Shown: positions 1-7,819 of the stretch, one piece after another
Numbering within the stretch: position 1 is the first letter of the stretch
How the letters are laid out: each line of letters opens with the position of its first letter
Source: Nitratireductor basaltis
GTDB taxonomy: Bacteria > Pseudomonadota > Alphaproteobacteria > Rhizobiales > Rhizobiaceae
NCBI RefSeq assembly: GCF_000733725.1
Contig: NZ_JMQM01000001.1
Location: 2,108,001-2,172,000 of the forward strand
Reading direction: 5' to 3'
Length of the DNA: 64,000 nt
The notes under the pieces: model-generated
Seen by the model: the letters and a program-made list of their open reading frames with translations, nothing else
Databases searched by the model: none
Told to the model about the DNA's origin: nothing
Program-made: the position numbers and the translations under genes

Positions 1-1669
1 CGACAATCCCGTCCTTGAAGTAGTGCTCACCAATCAGGGACAGTTCTGGCGCGACGTAACGATTCTGCTCACCAAGCACCAGCTCACGGATTTTCGTGCC
101 GCCTGCACCGACATACAGCACCACACCGCCAATGGAGATAGGCTGGACATGCGAGGCACCGGAGTTTGGCCCCTTGCGCTGCGTGATGTTGGTTGCGGAA
201 AACGACTGCGTGATATCCGAAGGCCCGACCGTGCGAACCTGCTTGGCAGAGCCGGTAATCAGATCCTCGTCATCAACGATCCAGAGGATTTCATTCATGT
301 TGGAAGACAGAAGCGTGATGTTGATGCCGTCCGTTTCCCGAAGCGGATCACTCACACCATAGTCTTCAAAGTTGCCCTGCTTGGAGCCGTAGACTGTAAC
401 CGGCTTCTCAGACGTGCGCGCCCACATCAAACGTTCGTTGTAAAGCGTCACAGCGGCAGGCCAGCCCGTGCTGCTTGCAAATGCGCCAAGCGACCAATTG
501 AGGCTTGGCGTCACATCTGGCAGGGCTTGATCGTGCAGTATCACCTTCACCGTGGTCGATGACACGAACGAGGTGATCTTCATCCAATTCCAGCGGCCAT
601 CGGCACCGAGGAAGCGGATGCTGCGCCCTACGTCTGATGCGCTGAAACCTGCACCGTTATTGATCCCCGCCGTGGAGGACGCGGTAAGGTTAAAGGGCGT
701 CTGGTTCGCAGCCCGTTCATGCAGTGCTATTTCATACATCGCCAGCAGCGTGCCGCTCGACAGGCCGTTATTGCCCTTGAATTGGAAGCGGTATGCCTGA
801 TAAGCGGTTTCGTTCTGGAAGTTGAAATAACGGTATTCGCCGCCCGTCCAACCGGTTTCCCCGGAAACGCTATCGAGCGTGATCCAGTCCGTTCCGTTGT
901 ACCCCTGAAACACCCAGGACGTAGGCGCGGCACCTACCGAAGATTTCGGGCCAAGAATCCAATAGCCATCAACGACCTTTGACGAGCCGCCAAAGTTATA
1001 CTGAACATCAACCGGCAAGCTGTTCCAGTTGACGACTTGACCGTCATCGCGATCAAACAACTGCCATAGCGCACCGGTAGTGGGTGCTGTGCCGCTGACA
1101 GTGCCAGACGGCGTGGTTGCGCCCGTCATCTTGGGGACGGCACCACCTGTCGCGGATGGCTCTAACGTGGTGGCAGTCGTGTTCCTGTCGAGATACGGAC
1201 CATCCTCAAAGACTGCTGCCGATATGCTCCAATTCGTTTCAGCCGAGCGCAGAAGCTTTTGAGGCGTATAGTTCTTGTGCGCGAAATATGCCACATCATT
1301 GAACTGCGCATAGCTCAGGCGGAACAGGTCAGAACCCGCATAGGAATGGCTGATGCGGTAAGGCGAGCCACCGCTTTGCACAACGCCACGATTGGCGAGA
1401 AAACGCAGATAGCCCGAACCACTCAATTCCAGGACATAGCTTTGCGTCTCGGAGAAGGAAAATGGGAACAGGCGCGTGATCTGTGCGCTGCTATCCACTT
1501 CCGTTACGAAGCGGGAGCCGGAGCGACGGCGCAAGCCGCCATGCGTGAGGATCTGGAAATTGCGGCAATAGAAGAGCGACTGACGCCAGAAATCAACATC
1601 AGCACGGCTCCCAAGCAGGGGGGAGATTTCACCGCGATTGAAGGTTGATTGAATGAGATAGAAGCTCAT
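1..1669 (-). CDS. Phage tail / head-stabilisation protein with discoidin-like insertion (C-terminus cut by window edge)
   Basis: The frame opens with ATG at 1669 and stays open for 556 codons to the window edge, so only the N-terminal part is visible. The start MSFYLIQSTFNRGEISPLLG, followed by a GGLRRRSGSRF segment, is typical of podovirus tail/stabilisation proteins that sit below the portal (tail tubular B-like). About residues 200-318 form an insertion with the W-x-L-x-D start, fG..., W-fqG, W..LD and yR...yE pattern of F5/8 type C (discoidin) carbohydrate-binding folds. The start overlaps the upstream stop as ATGA, so the two genes are coupled. Family placement comes from motif recognition only; the discoidin call is inference. 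Confidence 0.85.
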   Translation of the reverse strand, partial: MSFYLIQSTFNRGEISPLLGSRADVDFWRQSLFYCRNFQILTHGGLRRRSGSRFVTEVDSSAQITRLFPFSFSETQSYVLELSGSGYLRFLANRGVVQSGGSPYRISHSYAGSDLFRLSYAQFNDVAYFAHKNYTPQKLLRSAETNWSISAAVFEDGPYLDRNTTATTLEPSATGGAVPKMTGATTPSGTVSGTAPTTGALWQLFDRDDGQVVNWNSLPVDVQYNFGGSSKVVDGYWILGPKSSVGAAPTSWVFQGYNGTDWITLDSVSGETGWTGGEYRYFNFQNETAYQAYRFQFKGNNGLSSGTLLAMYEIALHERAANQTPFNLTASSTAGINNGAGFSASDVGRSIRFLGADGRWNWMKITSFVSSTTVKVILHDQALPDVTPSLNWSLGAFASSTGWPAAVTLYNERLMWARTSEKPVTVYGSKQGNFEDYGVSDPLRETDGINITLLSSNMNEILWIVDDEDLITGSAKQVRTVGPSDITQSFSATNITQRKGPNSGASHVQPISIGGVVLYVGAGGTKIRELVLGEQNRYVAPELSLIGEHYFKDGIV

Positions 1670-2241
1670 CGAGCATTCACCCATTCATTGTCAGCCGCAC
1701 GCGGCCATGTGCCTTGTACAGCGTCAGACTGCCAAGCCTCTTCCATCGTCTCGCGATAAAGCTGCTGTGCAACCTGCACATAAGAGTTTTTGCCGGTCAT
1801 CCAGTGCGCCATTTTGCGCGCCAGACGAGCCGCAAGGGCAAGCGTGAAGGTGGCTGGATATGTCCCGTACTTGTCGCACCGATAGACGTAACGGATCAGA
1901 AGCGGGCCGGTCTGGTTGGTAAGAATGCGACCGCCTTCAATCTCGTGATCAACGGGAATGCCCTCGGTGGTGCCGTCTGCCGTTAGCGGCATGAGGCGCA
2001 GGCAGTCTGCTGGTAACGTATAGGCGTGATCCCAACCGAAGGCCGGTGCCTCTGCGTCCGCCGGAAGGGCAGAGCGCTTCATGGCAAAGTTCCAATCCGC
2101 ATATTCGAGCAGAGCATCACGCTCCACGTCGAAATTGCGCTTGATCAGTCGAGCGGTCGGGCGATCCTCATCAATCGAGTTGATGGGCGCTTCCTTCAAG
2201 ATATCGAGCGCAAGATTGGCAATATCGGTGGCTGAGGCCAT
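1666..2241 (-). CDS. Tail tubular protein A / head-tail adaptor
   Basis: This 191-residue protein resembles T7 gp11-type tail tubular protein A, the ring between portal and tail nozzle. Its N-terminus, MASATDIANLALDILKEAPI, and a following segment about residues acquiring mass in a single layer (ERDALLEYADWNFAMKR) are characteristic of the family, as is the 190-200 residue length. It lies between the capsid genes and the tail tubular B-like gene, as in T7-like and BPP-1-like phages. The stop overlaps the next start by four bases. It is probably co-transcribed with the whole virion module. Confidence 0.85.
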   Translation of the reverse strand: MASATDIANLALDILKEAPINSIDEDRPTARLIKRNFDVERDALLEYADWNFAMKRSALPADAEAPAFGWDHAYTLPADCLRLMPLTADGTTEGIPVDHEIEGGRILTNQTGPLLIRYVYRCDKYGTYPATFTLALAARLARKMAHWMTGKNSYVQVAQQLYRETMEEAWQSDAVQGTWPRAADNEWVNAR

Positions 2242-2242
2242 T

Positions 2243-2578
2243 CTAGGACACCGTTAATGTAAAAGGGGCAAGGTCTGCCGTGTTGCCGACTGCATCCGTC
2301 ACGCGGATTACGATATCTGCGAAGGTGCCGGTGACAGTCGGTGTGCCGGAAACTTCTCCGGTCGAGGCATTCAGGTTTATGCCCGTAGGCAGAGCGCCGG
2401 AAGCGATTGAATAGGAATGCTCGCCCTCGCCGCCCGAACTTGTCACGGTAAAGCCTGCATAGGGCATTCCCTGCGTGGCAGTCGTGACCGGCGTTCCGCT
2501 GATTTCCAGCGTCTCAGCCACACGGCGGCGACGGTTGCGGGCCACAAGCCAAGCAACCTGGGGCGGCGAATAGGTCAT
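2243..2578 (-). CDS. Small virion protein with Ig-like (He_PIG) domain
   Basis: The product has 111 residues. Residues 1-24 are basic; residues about 25-111 carry the pattern of a putative bacterial Ig-like He_PIG fold: GTPVTTATQGMPYAGFTVT, then Y.I.SGALPTGI.L...TG..SGTPT.TGTF. Single Ig-like domains beside capsid genes often decorate capsids or tails and bind cell-surface glycans (family knowledge), so a decoration role is likely. The gene abuts its neighbours: its start overlaps the upstream stop, and only one base separates it from the tail tubular A start. Which part of the virion it joins cannot be told from sequence. Confidence 0.72.
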   Translation of the reverse strand: MTYSPPQVAWLVARNRRRRVAETLEISGTPVTTATQGMPYAGFTVTSSGGEGEHSYSIASGALPTGINLNASTGEVSGTPTVTGTFADIVIRVTDAVGNTADLAPFTLTVS

Positions 2579-2862
2579 TACTCAGCGGCCTTGCTTGGCC
2601 CGACAATCGGACGCAGGGGCTTGGGCTTCTGACCGGCAAGCGGTGCGCCCTTCATGATCGTGTAGATCGTGCCACCGAGACGGCGTGCGACTTCCTCACC
2701 GCCAACCATCGTATCCTTGGCGACAGCATCGAGAAACGGCTTGGCCAGTTCCTCGCGGCGCTTCTGTAGCGCCATCTCTGTCGCGCGGGATTCCGCATTG
2801 ATATCAACCAGCGTCGTGCCACGCTTTTTCTGTGGCGCTTCCGCTTTTGTGTTCTTGGTCAT
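2578..2862 (-). CDS. Hypothetical phage protein between capsid and Ig-like genes
   Basis: A 94-residue, Lys/Arg/Ala-rich protein with no family I recognise. The N-terminal half is charged and helical (MTKNTKAEAPQKKRGTTLVD), and the middle has VGGEEVARRLGGTIYTIMKG. There are no membrane segments or cysteines. It follows the major capsid gene after a 51-base gap and its stop overlaps the next start, so it belongs to the virion operon. A minor capsid or head-completion role is possible but not shown. Confidence 0.65.
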   Translation of the reverse strand: MTKNTKAEAPQKKRGTTLVDINAESRATEMALQKRREELAKPFLDAVAKDTMVGGEEVARRLGGTIYTIMKGAPLAGQKPKPLRPIVGPSKAAE

Positions 2863-2913
2863 GCCTAACTCCGAAAAGAGGAACGGGCGACCGAAGCCGC
2901 CCGCCTAGAGAGG

Positions 2914-3924
2914 TCAGAGGTTGTGGCGAAGAAGTGCCAGACCGATCTGCTTGCGCTCAGGATAGACGCGATCCCAGTTGCCAGCCGTGGCCAGTTCCGC
3001 GAATGTCGGGAATTCATCAGTGACCGTGGTATCGGTCCACTTGATGCCGTAAGGATGCATGACGAACTGACGGCGAACCCACAGCTCATCAACGCCCATA
3101 CCATTGCCCTGTGCAGGCTTGTGGTCGGTTTCAACCGGCGTAGCGACAGGAACCTCAGCCCAACCCAGAGCGCCATTCGCAACAAGATACGTCCAGTACA
3201 TGCTGCGGTTGGTGCCAGCGACCACGGTCACGTTGTCATCAACGATGACGCGATAGCCCAGATAGGTCGGGAAACGAACCTTGCCCTCACTGTCCGGGAT
3301 ATAGTCGATCAGGTTTAGCTTCTGGAGGCGGGTGAAGGCCGCAGAGTGCATGATGAGGGAGTCAAGCTCATCAGCCGCATCGCCCATGGTCTGCTTGGTG
3401 TCGAGGATGGCCTCGGCAGAGATGATCTCCGCAGCCGTTGCAGAGCCAGCCGCATCGGTGCCGATGGTGTGAACCATGTCAGCCGAGTCGTTGGCAATGT
3501 TGTCCTCGAACACACCCTTGAGCGTGTTGGTCAGAATGCGCTGGAACTGACGGATCCAGTAAGCGGACACGCGTTCAGCAATGCGGCGCTGCGGATCATC
3601 ACCGGCCAGTTCCGCCGTGAGCTTGGCCGAAGACCAGCCGTAAGTGCGAATCTGGCGAAGAGCAACGTCCTTGTCCGCCGTGATCTTGCCAGGAGTTGCC
3701 GTGGAGGCCGGATTGTCGTTGGCGACGTTGGACTCGGTGTTGTCCAGATCCTTCCAGAACGGCACATTGACGGTACGACCGCCACCACCAAGGAAGCTTG
3801 CAAGGCTACCGTCCTGGCGAAGAATGCCAGACTGGAAGATTGCAGACTTCTCCATGGTCTCCTTGACCATGTAGGGGTAAAATACCTCTGGGACGATAAC
3901 GTCCGTGAGACGAGTTACAGCCAT
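2914..3924 (-). CDS. Major capsid protein
   Basis: This 336-residue protein has the hallmarks of an HK97-fold phage coat protein of the P22-coat-like/podoviral type: MAVTRLTDVIVPEVF at the N-terminus, a VNVPFWKDLD segment, a long alpha-helical spine with ADKDVALRQIRTYGWSSAKL, and FPTYLGYRVIVDDNV towards the C-terminus. It lies directly downstream of the scaffold gene, the usual order. It forms the icosahedral shell. A good ribosome site (AAAAGGAATGAAC) precedes the ATG. Function is secure from context and length; the exact capsid subfamily is not determined. Confidence 0.88.
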   Translation of the reverse strand: MAVTRLTDVIVPEVFYPYMVKETMEKSAIFQSGILRQDGSLASFLGGGGRTVNVPFWKDLDNTESNVANDNPASTATPGKITADKDVALRQIRTYGWSSAKLTAELAGDDPQRRIAERVSAYWIRQFQRILTNTLKGVFEDNIANDSADMVHTIGTDAAGSATAAEIISAEAILDTKQTMGDAADELDSLIMHSAAFTRLQKLNLIDYIPDSEGKVRFPTYLGYRVIVDDNVTVVAGTNRSMYWTYLVANGALGWAEVPVATPVETDHKPAQGNGMGVDELWVRRQFVMHPYGIKWTDTTVTDEFPTFAELATAGNWDRVYPERKQIGLALLRHNL

Positions 3925-3958
3925 TGTTCATTCCTTTTCAAAATGGCTCGCCTCGGCT

Positions 3959-4837
3959 TTAAAGACCGTAATCTTCCGGCCTCTTGCCCGCTGCGCGGAT
4001 CAATGCCTTGGCTTTTCCCGGATCACTGCGAAGGAGATGGCCCTGCTTGGTCAGGTTGAAGTTCGAACCGTCGCTAAAGGGATTGGAGAGCATGCCGGTC
4101 GCCGCATTGGCGAACACGTCCTCGGAGTAAAGTTCCTTGCCGACCTTCGCCATTGCTGAGGCGAACTTGGCATTGCGGAGCGCGCCGTCCTGCGAAAGCA
4201 CACCGCTTTCGACAAGCGCGTCTTTCAAGCCAAGCTGGCTGATGGCACGCGTGGCAAATTCGAGGTTCTGCTTGTAGCCCTGCGATTCAGGATCACCCCA
4301 CTGCTGGATGATTTCCCGATGCGCACCGGCTTCCTTCTGGACAGCCTGCTCCTTGACGGAACCGAACTGGCCAGCCTGATATTCCACGAACTTGTCATGC
4401 AGCTTTTGGGCTTGGTGAGGGGTAAGGCCCGCCTCGTGCGCCCAATTGCGGAACTCTACCGCGCTCGCCTCGTCATATGGAAAGTCTTCCGGGACCGTCT
4501 CGCTGTTGAGCTTAAGCTCGTAGCCTTCTGGCTTCTCCGGTCTTCCCAATTTCGAATAGAACGCGTTCCAATCCTCCGGCGTGGCGTCTTCACCTGGAAC
4601 ACGGAGGGATTTACTCGCGTGGGTTTCGAGATTGCGATAGCCCTCAGCGATCTTGTTCAGATCGATTGCGCCATCTTCACTTGCCCACTTCTTCGCTTCG
4701 ATCAGAGCGCGGTTATCCTCGTTCAGAGGGCCAGCCACCTTGATCCCGATATCGCCGCTTGATCCTTCATCAGTGATAACGGTCGTGTCGTGAGCGGTTG
4801 TTTCCGTTGCCGGAAGCCCATTCTCGTCTGACATCAA
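3959..4837 (-). CDS. Capsid scaffolding protein
   Basis: The 292-residue protein is acidic, helix-rich and without cysteines or membrane segments, as expected for an internal scaffold that is lost or cleaved during head maturation. Residues about 60-110 (WASEDGAIDLNKIAEGYRNL and ...GRPEKPEGYELKL) match the segment common in scaffold proteins of T7-like and related phages. It sits between the Bbp19-like gene and the capsid gene. The start overlaps the upstream stop by four bases. The assignment rests on motif and position. Confidence 0.8.
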   Translation of the reverse strand: MMSDENGLPATETTAHDTTVITDEGSSGDIGIKVAGPLNEDNRALIEAKKWASEDGAIDLNKIAEGYRNLETHASKSLRVPGEDATPEDWNAFYSKLGRPEKPEGYELKLNSETVPEDFPYDEASAVEFRNWAHEAGLTPHQAQKLHDKFVEYQAGQFGSVKEQAVQKEAGAHREIIQQWGDPESQGYKQNLEFATRAISQLGLKDALVESGVLSQDGALRNAKFASAMAKVGKELYSEDVFANAATGMLSNPFSDGSNFNLTKQGHLLRSDPGKAKALIRAAGKRPEDYGL

Positions 4838-5157
4838 ATGATTCCTTCTTCCTCGTTTGCGAGGGCTTCTCGCCTCGCGGCTTCTTCCAGATCCTTCAGC
4901 CGCTCAGGCGGGAGGCTCAGGAAATGAAAAAGCCGCCCGAAGGCGGCTCTCAAACCTTGCTCATAGAGCAGTGTCTCGGCAGGCGTTCCCGGAGGCGCGA
5001 CCTTGTAAAAGCCGCAGAACTCCGCGAGATCGGCCAACACCAGTTGCGTTGCCTCATCCTCGCGACCGAATACGTCCAGGTAAGCCTTGGAAAGCTTCTC
5101 GACCGCCTCATGACCGCGTGGCCGCGCGGCTTGTGTTGCCACCGAGCGCCACGTCAT
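4834..5157 (-). CDS. Bbp19-like phage structural-module protein
   Basis: A 107-residue protein resembling the small family named after Bbp19 of Bordetella phage BPP-1, recognised by the segment LADLAEFCGFYKVAP and the position between portal and scaffold genes. It is helical with an acidic C-terminus (ANEEEGII). The role in the virion is not established in the family; it may be a head-completion or assembly factor. It overlaps the portal stop and the scaffold start by four bases each, so translation is probably coupled. Confidence 0.7.
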   Translation of the reverse strand: MTWRSVATQAARPRGHEAVEKLSKAYLDVFGREDEATQLVLADLAEFCGFYKVAPPGTPAETLLYEQGLRAAFGRLFHFLSLPPERLKDLEEAARREALANEEEGII

Positions 5158-6857
5158 TGACGGCCCATTGCTGCCTGAATGGCAGGCGTTGCGTTCTTGG
5201 CCGTGTTGCTCATCTGCTCCATCGCAGTGAGTGCGGCCTGCTGCTCCATCTGCTGCGCACGGTCAGCGCGGATTTGCGCGACCTCTTCATCGGTGCGGAA
5301 CATCTTGCGCGGTGCGCCGCGGATCTCTCGCACAAGCTCAAGCGTCTCGTCCGTATCTATGCGATCCAGAACACTCTGGTCGTACTGGCCTAGACCACTG
5401 GCAATGCCGATGACGCTTTCAACGCCCTGCAATTCCTGCATACGACGCAGGCGCGCAAGCGGGCCGGTAAAGCGAACGCCAATGGCCTTGTTTTGCAGTG
5501 ATGCAGGAGGTTCCAGAGGCGAACCGGCCTCAAAGGCACCTTTGCGCTGGACGATATCAACTTCGCGGTCTACGGCCCTTGCAAGGCCCGCCTCGATCTT
5601 CGCACCGGCAGGGCCGAGCAGTTCGCCCTTTTCATTGGCCTTGATCAGCGCTTCCGTTGCCGTCTGCTGCGGGTTCTGAATGAGTACCTGGAACAGATTG
5701 ACATACATGCTTTCGCGAATGCCTGCCCGCTTCACTTCAAGCAGGTTTTCAAGCAAGGAAGGGTTCTGGTTGGTGACGATTGGTGCGGCCTTCATGCGTC
5801 CGCTATCGTCCAGAAAGCCGCCATTGACCGCGCCGGGATTAAGGTTCAGGCGCTTGTTATACATGCCAGACATGGTTGCCAGAGGCGGCTTCACCATCAT
5901 CTGGGATGCCTGCACAGCCGATTTCGACATGGCTTGCAGCATCTTGATATCGGATATGATCGCCATCGGTGCAGACTGACCGTAAGGCGAATTGTCCACT
6001 TGATCCCACCACATCACATGGTAGGGGAAGCTGAAAAAGCCAGAATGCGAGACAAGGTGCTTTGTGTCTACTTCCACCCAGAAGGATGCAAAGAGGCGGT
6101 CCTTTGTCTTGCTGCTGAACTCGCCTGCTTCCTCGCGTGGCAGCACAGCATGCATGAAGGTGAATTTCGTCTCGCTGTCCTTGATGTTCTCGGCAGCGTC
6201 CCGAACCTTCTGAGAAACCTTGTCGGACCCGAAATAAGCAACGGCAGAGCGTGCCGTGAACTCGCAGACACGAATGCAGCGGTCCACATCGTCAAACGCG
6301 TCAATGCCGAGATAGCACTCGATTACCGGGACATGGCGATAGAAGAACGGCACCTTGACCGGATCAATGCCTTTCCGGCCAACATTCTCTTCCTGATACA
6401 GAATGCCCGTACCAAGAATGACACTGGAGCGAATAGCCTTCTGATTGGCTAGCGCGAAGTTGGATCGTGTGTCATAGCGTGCAGCGAAGTGGTAATCGCG
6501 CAGCTTATCGAGCCATTCCTCTTCAACGTCATTCGGCTCAGCCCCGAACGGATCATCCAGATTGAAGCCGTGCCATTTCTGCGCTCTCGGAGCAATCAGG
6601 CTTTCCATGCCTGCGGTCAGGCGCTCACCAGCCCATACTGCCGTTGCGTCGTATATCTCACGAGAGCGACGGGCGGCCTGCGGTGCATTCTGCTGCAACC
6701 CTGACAGGGACGCGGACGTGCTACCCCCGCTAAAGTCATAGCGATGCGAGGCAAAGGGCAGGCACAGTTCGACGCAATCACGCCATGCCGATTCCCAATG
6801 CGTGCGCTCTGCGGCCAGTTCAGACTGCAACCGCATCAGGTCATCGACAATACCCAT
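5154..6857 (-). CDS. Portal (head-to-tail connector) protein
   Basis: A 567-residue podoviral portal of the head-tail connector family. It forms the dodecameric ring at one capsid vertex through which DNA is packaged. Diagnostic features are the N-terminal helix, an ATAVWAGERLTAGMESLIAP segment (residues about 70-90), WVEVD...HLVSHSGFFSFPY in the middle, and a C-terminal region rich in Gln and Met (QQAALTAMEQMSNTAKNA). Length is typical (500-570). The start overlaps the upstream stop as TAATG, and the stop overlaps the Bbp19-like start. Confidence 0.9.
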   Translation of the reverse strand: MGIVDDLMRLQSELAAERTHWESAWRDCVELCLPFASHRYDFSGGSTSASLSGLQQNAPQAARRSREIYDATAVWAGERLTAGMESLIAPRAQKWHGFNLDDPFGAEPNDVEEEWLDKLRDYHFAARYDTRSNFALANQKAIRSSVILGTGILYQEENVGRKGIDPVKVPFFYRHVPVIECYLGIDAFDDVDRCIRVCEFTARSAVAYFGSDKVSQKVRDAAENIKDSETKFTFMHAVLPREEAGEFSSKTKDRLFASFWVEVDTKHLVSHSGFFSFPYHVMWWDQVDNSPYGQSAPMAIISDIKMLQAMSKSAVQASQMMVKPPLATMSGMYNKRLNLNPGAVNGGFLDDSGRMKAAPIVTNQNPSLLENLLEVKRAGIRESMYVNLFQVLIQNPQQTATEALIKANEKGELLGPAGAKIEAGLARAVDREVDIVQRKGAFEAGSPLEPPASLQNKAIGVRFTGPLARLRRMQELQGVESVIGIASGLGQYDQSVLDRIDTDETLELVREIRGAPRKMFRTDEEVAQIRADRAQQMEQQAALTAMEQMSNTAKNATPAIQAAMGRQ

Positions 6858-7060
6858 TAAAGGCCACCAAGCTGCGTGCGGCGGACATTCTGGCCATAAC
6901 TCGGATCACCGAGCGGCGAAGTGATGATGGTAGCAGAGCGGCCCTTGGCTGCTTCATTGGCAGCAACCTCGTTTGCCCTGCGGCGCTTTGCTTCCTCGCT
7001 GGAGGCAGAAGGCACCGGAGGAGCTTTCGGTACATCAGGGGTTTTGAAGTTGAAGCACAT
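6857..7060 (-). CDS. Short phage protein upstream of the portal
   Basis: The gene encodes 67 residues starting MCFNFKTPDVPKAPPVPSAS, a pattern often seen in short proteins beside podoviral portals, where Cys2 followed by a Pro-rich stretch is common. The open frame extends further upstream to 7291, but the ATG at 7060 has a good Shine-Dalgarno sequence (GGGAGTG, five bases away) and the upstream extension overlaps a better gene. The last base of the stop is shared with the portal start (TAATG). Function unknown; an internal virion role is conceivable. Confidence 0.68.
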   Translation of the reverse strand: MCFNFKTPDVPKAPPVPSASSEEAKRRRANEVAANEAAKGRSATIITSPLGDPSYGQNVRRTQLGGL

Positions 7061-7062
7061 GG

Positions 7063-7332
7063 TTACACTCCCATTGCTAGAGCGATTGCGGAGGCAGCGC
7101 CAAAGGCGAAGCCGCCATACAGAAAAAAGGCAATGAAAGCAGGCTTCACTGCACGCCCGGAAAGGGCGAAGGTCGAAAGGGTTGAACCGATGTAGCCGCA
7201 AGCCACTGTGGCAATCGAGAAGGCCACAGCCATAGGCGCACCATAAACCAGCCCTGCCGTGAAGATGCCTGCGCTGTAGAGCGCACCGCATACGACCACA
7301 CTAACGAGAGCGCTAATGCGTTCCAGTTCCAT
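7063..7332 (-). CDS. Small three-helix membrane protein (holin-like?)
   Basis: The 89-residue product is almost entirely hydrophobic, with three likely transmembrane segments (about residues 5-25, 33-55 and 66-88). Glycine and alanine are abundant. In size and topology it resembles a class I holin, but it lies between DUF2833 and the portal-side genes rather than beside an endolysin, and no endolysin is visible in the window. It overlaps the DUF2833 gene by 20 bases. I regard holin as one option and a structural or injection-related membrane protein as another. Confidence 0.6.
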   Translation of the reverse strand: MELERISALVSVVVCGALYSAGIFTAGLVYGAPMAVAFSIATVACGYIGSTLSTFALSGRAVKPAFIAFFLYGGFAFGAASAIALAMGV

Positions 7333-7819
7333 CTTGCCAATCCTTCGCTAACCACGCCCACAGTTCGAAAGTCTCGCCGTGAACGCCGTAATTCTCCATC
7401 ACCGCTTCTCGCTTGGCTCTCAGGCCAGCAAGCCAACGGTGCGCAATGTCATGATCTTGCAGGGAGCGGACCTCGACACGGGTCACGCCTTCACCAATCA
7501 GCCTTGACGGCCATTCCTTCACGCAGAAGCGCGATATTGCAGGCACACAGCGCTTGAACCTGTCTGTCCCCCAAGCCCATGCCGAGCGGATATGCGGTTG
7601 AAGCGCAGAACCGTACCCAACGCCAAAGGCTGCTTGCGGCTGACCATTAAGCCAGACCGTCCAGCAAAAGCCTTGTGAACCGTACCAGGACAGCATGGCC
7701 GCTTCCGTCATGCTCGAAAGCACGGCAGAAGCTTCAATCTCTCGCTTGTCTTGCTCTCGGATATTCGCAGCCACGAAACAGATATCACGTGGCGTTGCAG
7801 GGCGGATTTCAGGTTTCAC
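7313..7819 (-). CDS. DUF2833 / T7 gp13-like protein (GNAT-like fold)
   Basis: A 168-residue protein of the type next to the large terminase in T7-like and BPP-1-like phages (DUF2833). It starts with IRPATPRDICFVAANIREQD, has W-G-S-Q-G-F-C-W-T-V-W-L-N-G-Q-P in the middle and a C-terminal GVHGETFELWAWL. Members look like GNAT acetyltransferases; in T7 the gp13 product is needed for virion infectivity though not found in quantity in the particle. Its start overlaps the terminase stop by four bases. Whether it keeps acyl-CoA binding is not clear. Confidence 0.72.
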   Translation of the reverse strand: MKPEIRPATPRDICFVAANIREQDKREIEASAVLSSMTEAAMLSWYGSQGFCWTVWLNGQPQAAFGVGYGSALQPHIRSAWAWGTDRFKRCVPAISRFCVKEWPSRLIGEGVTRVEVRSLQDHDIAHRWLAGLRAKREAVMENYGVHGETFELWAWLAKDWQDGTGTH

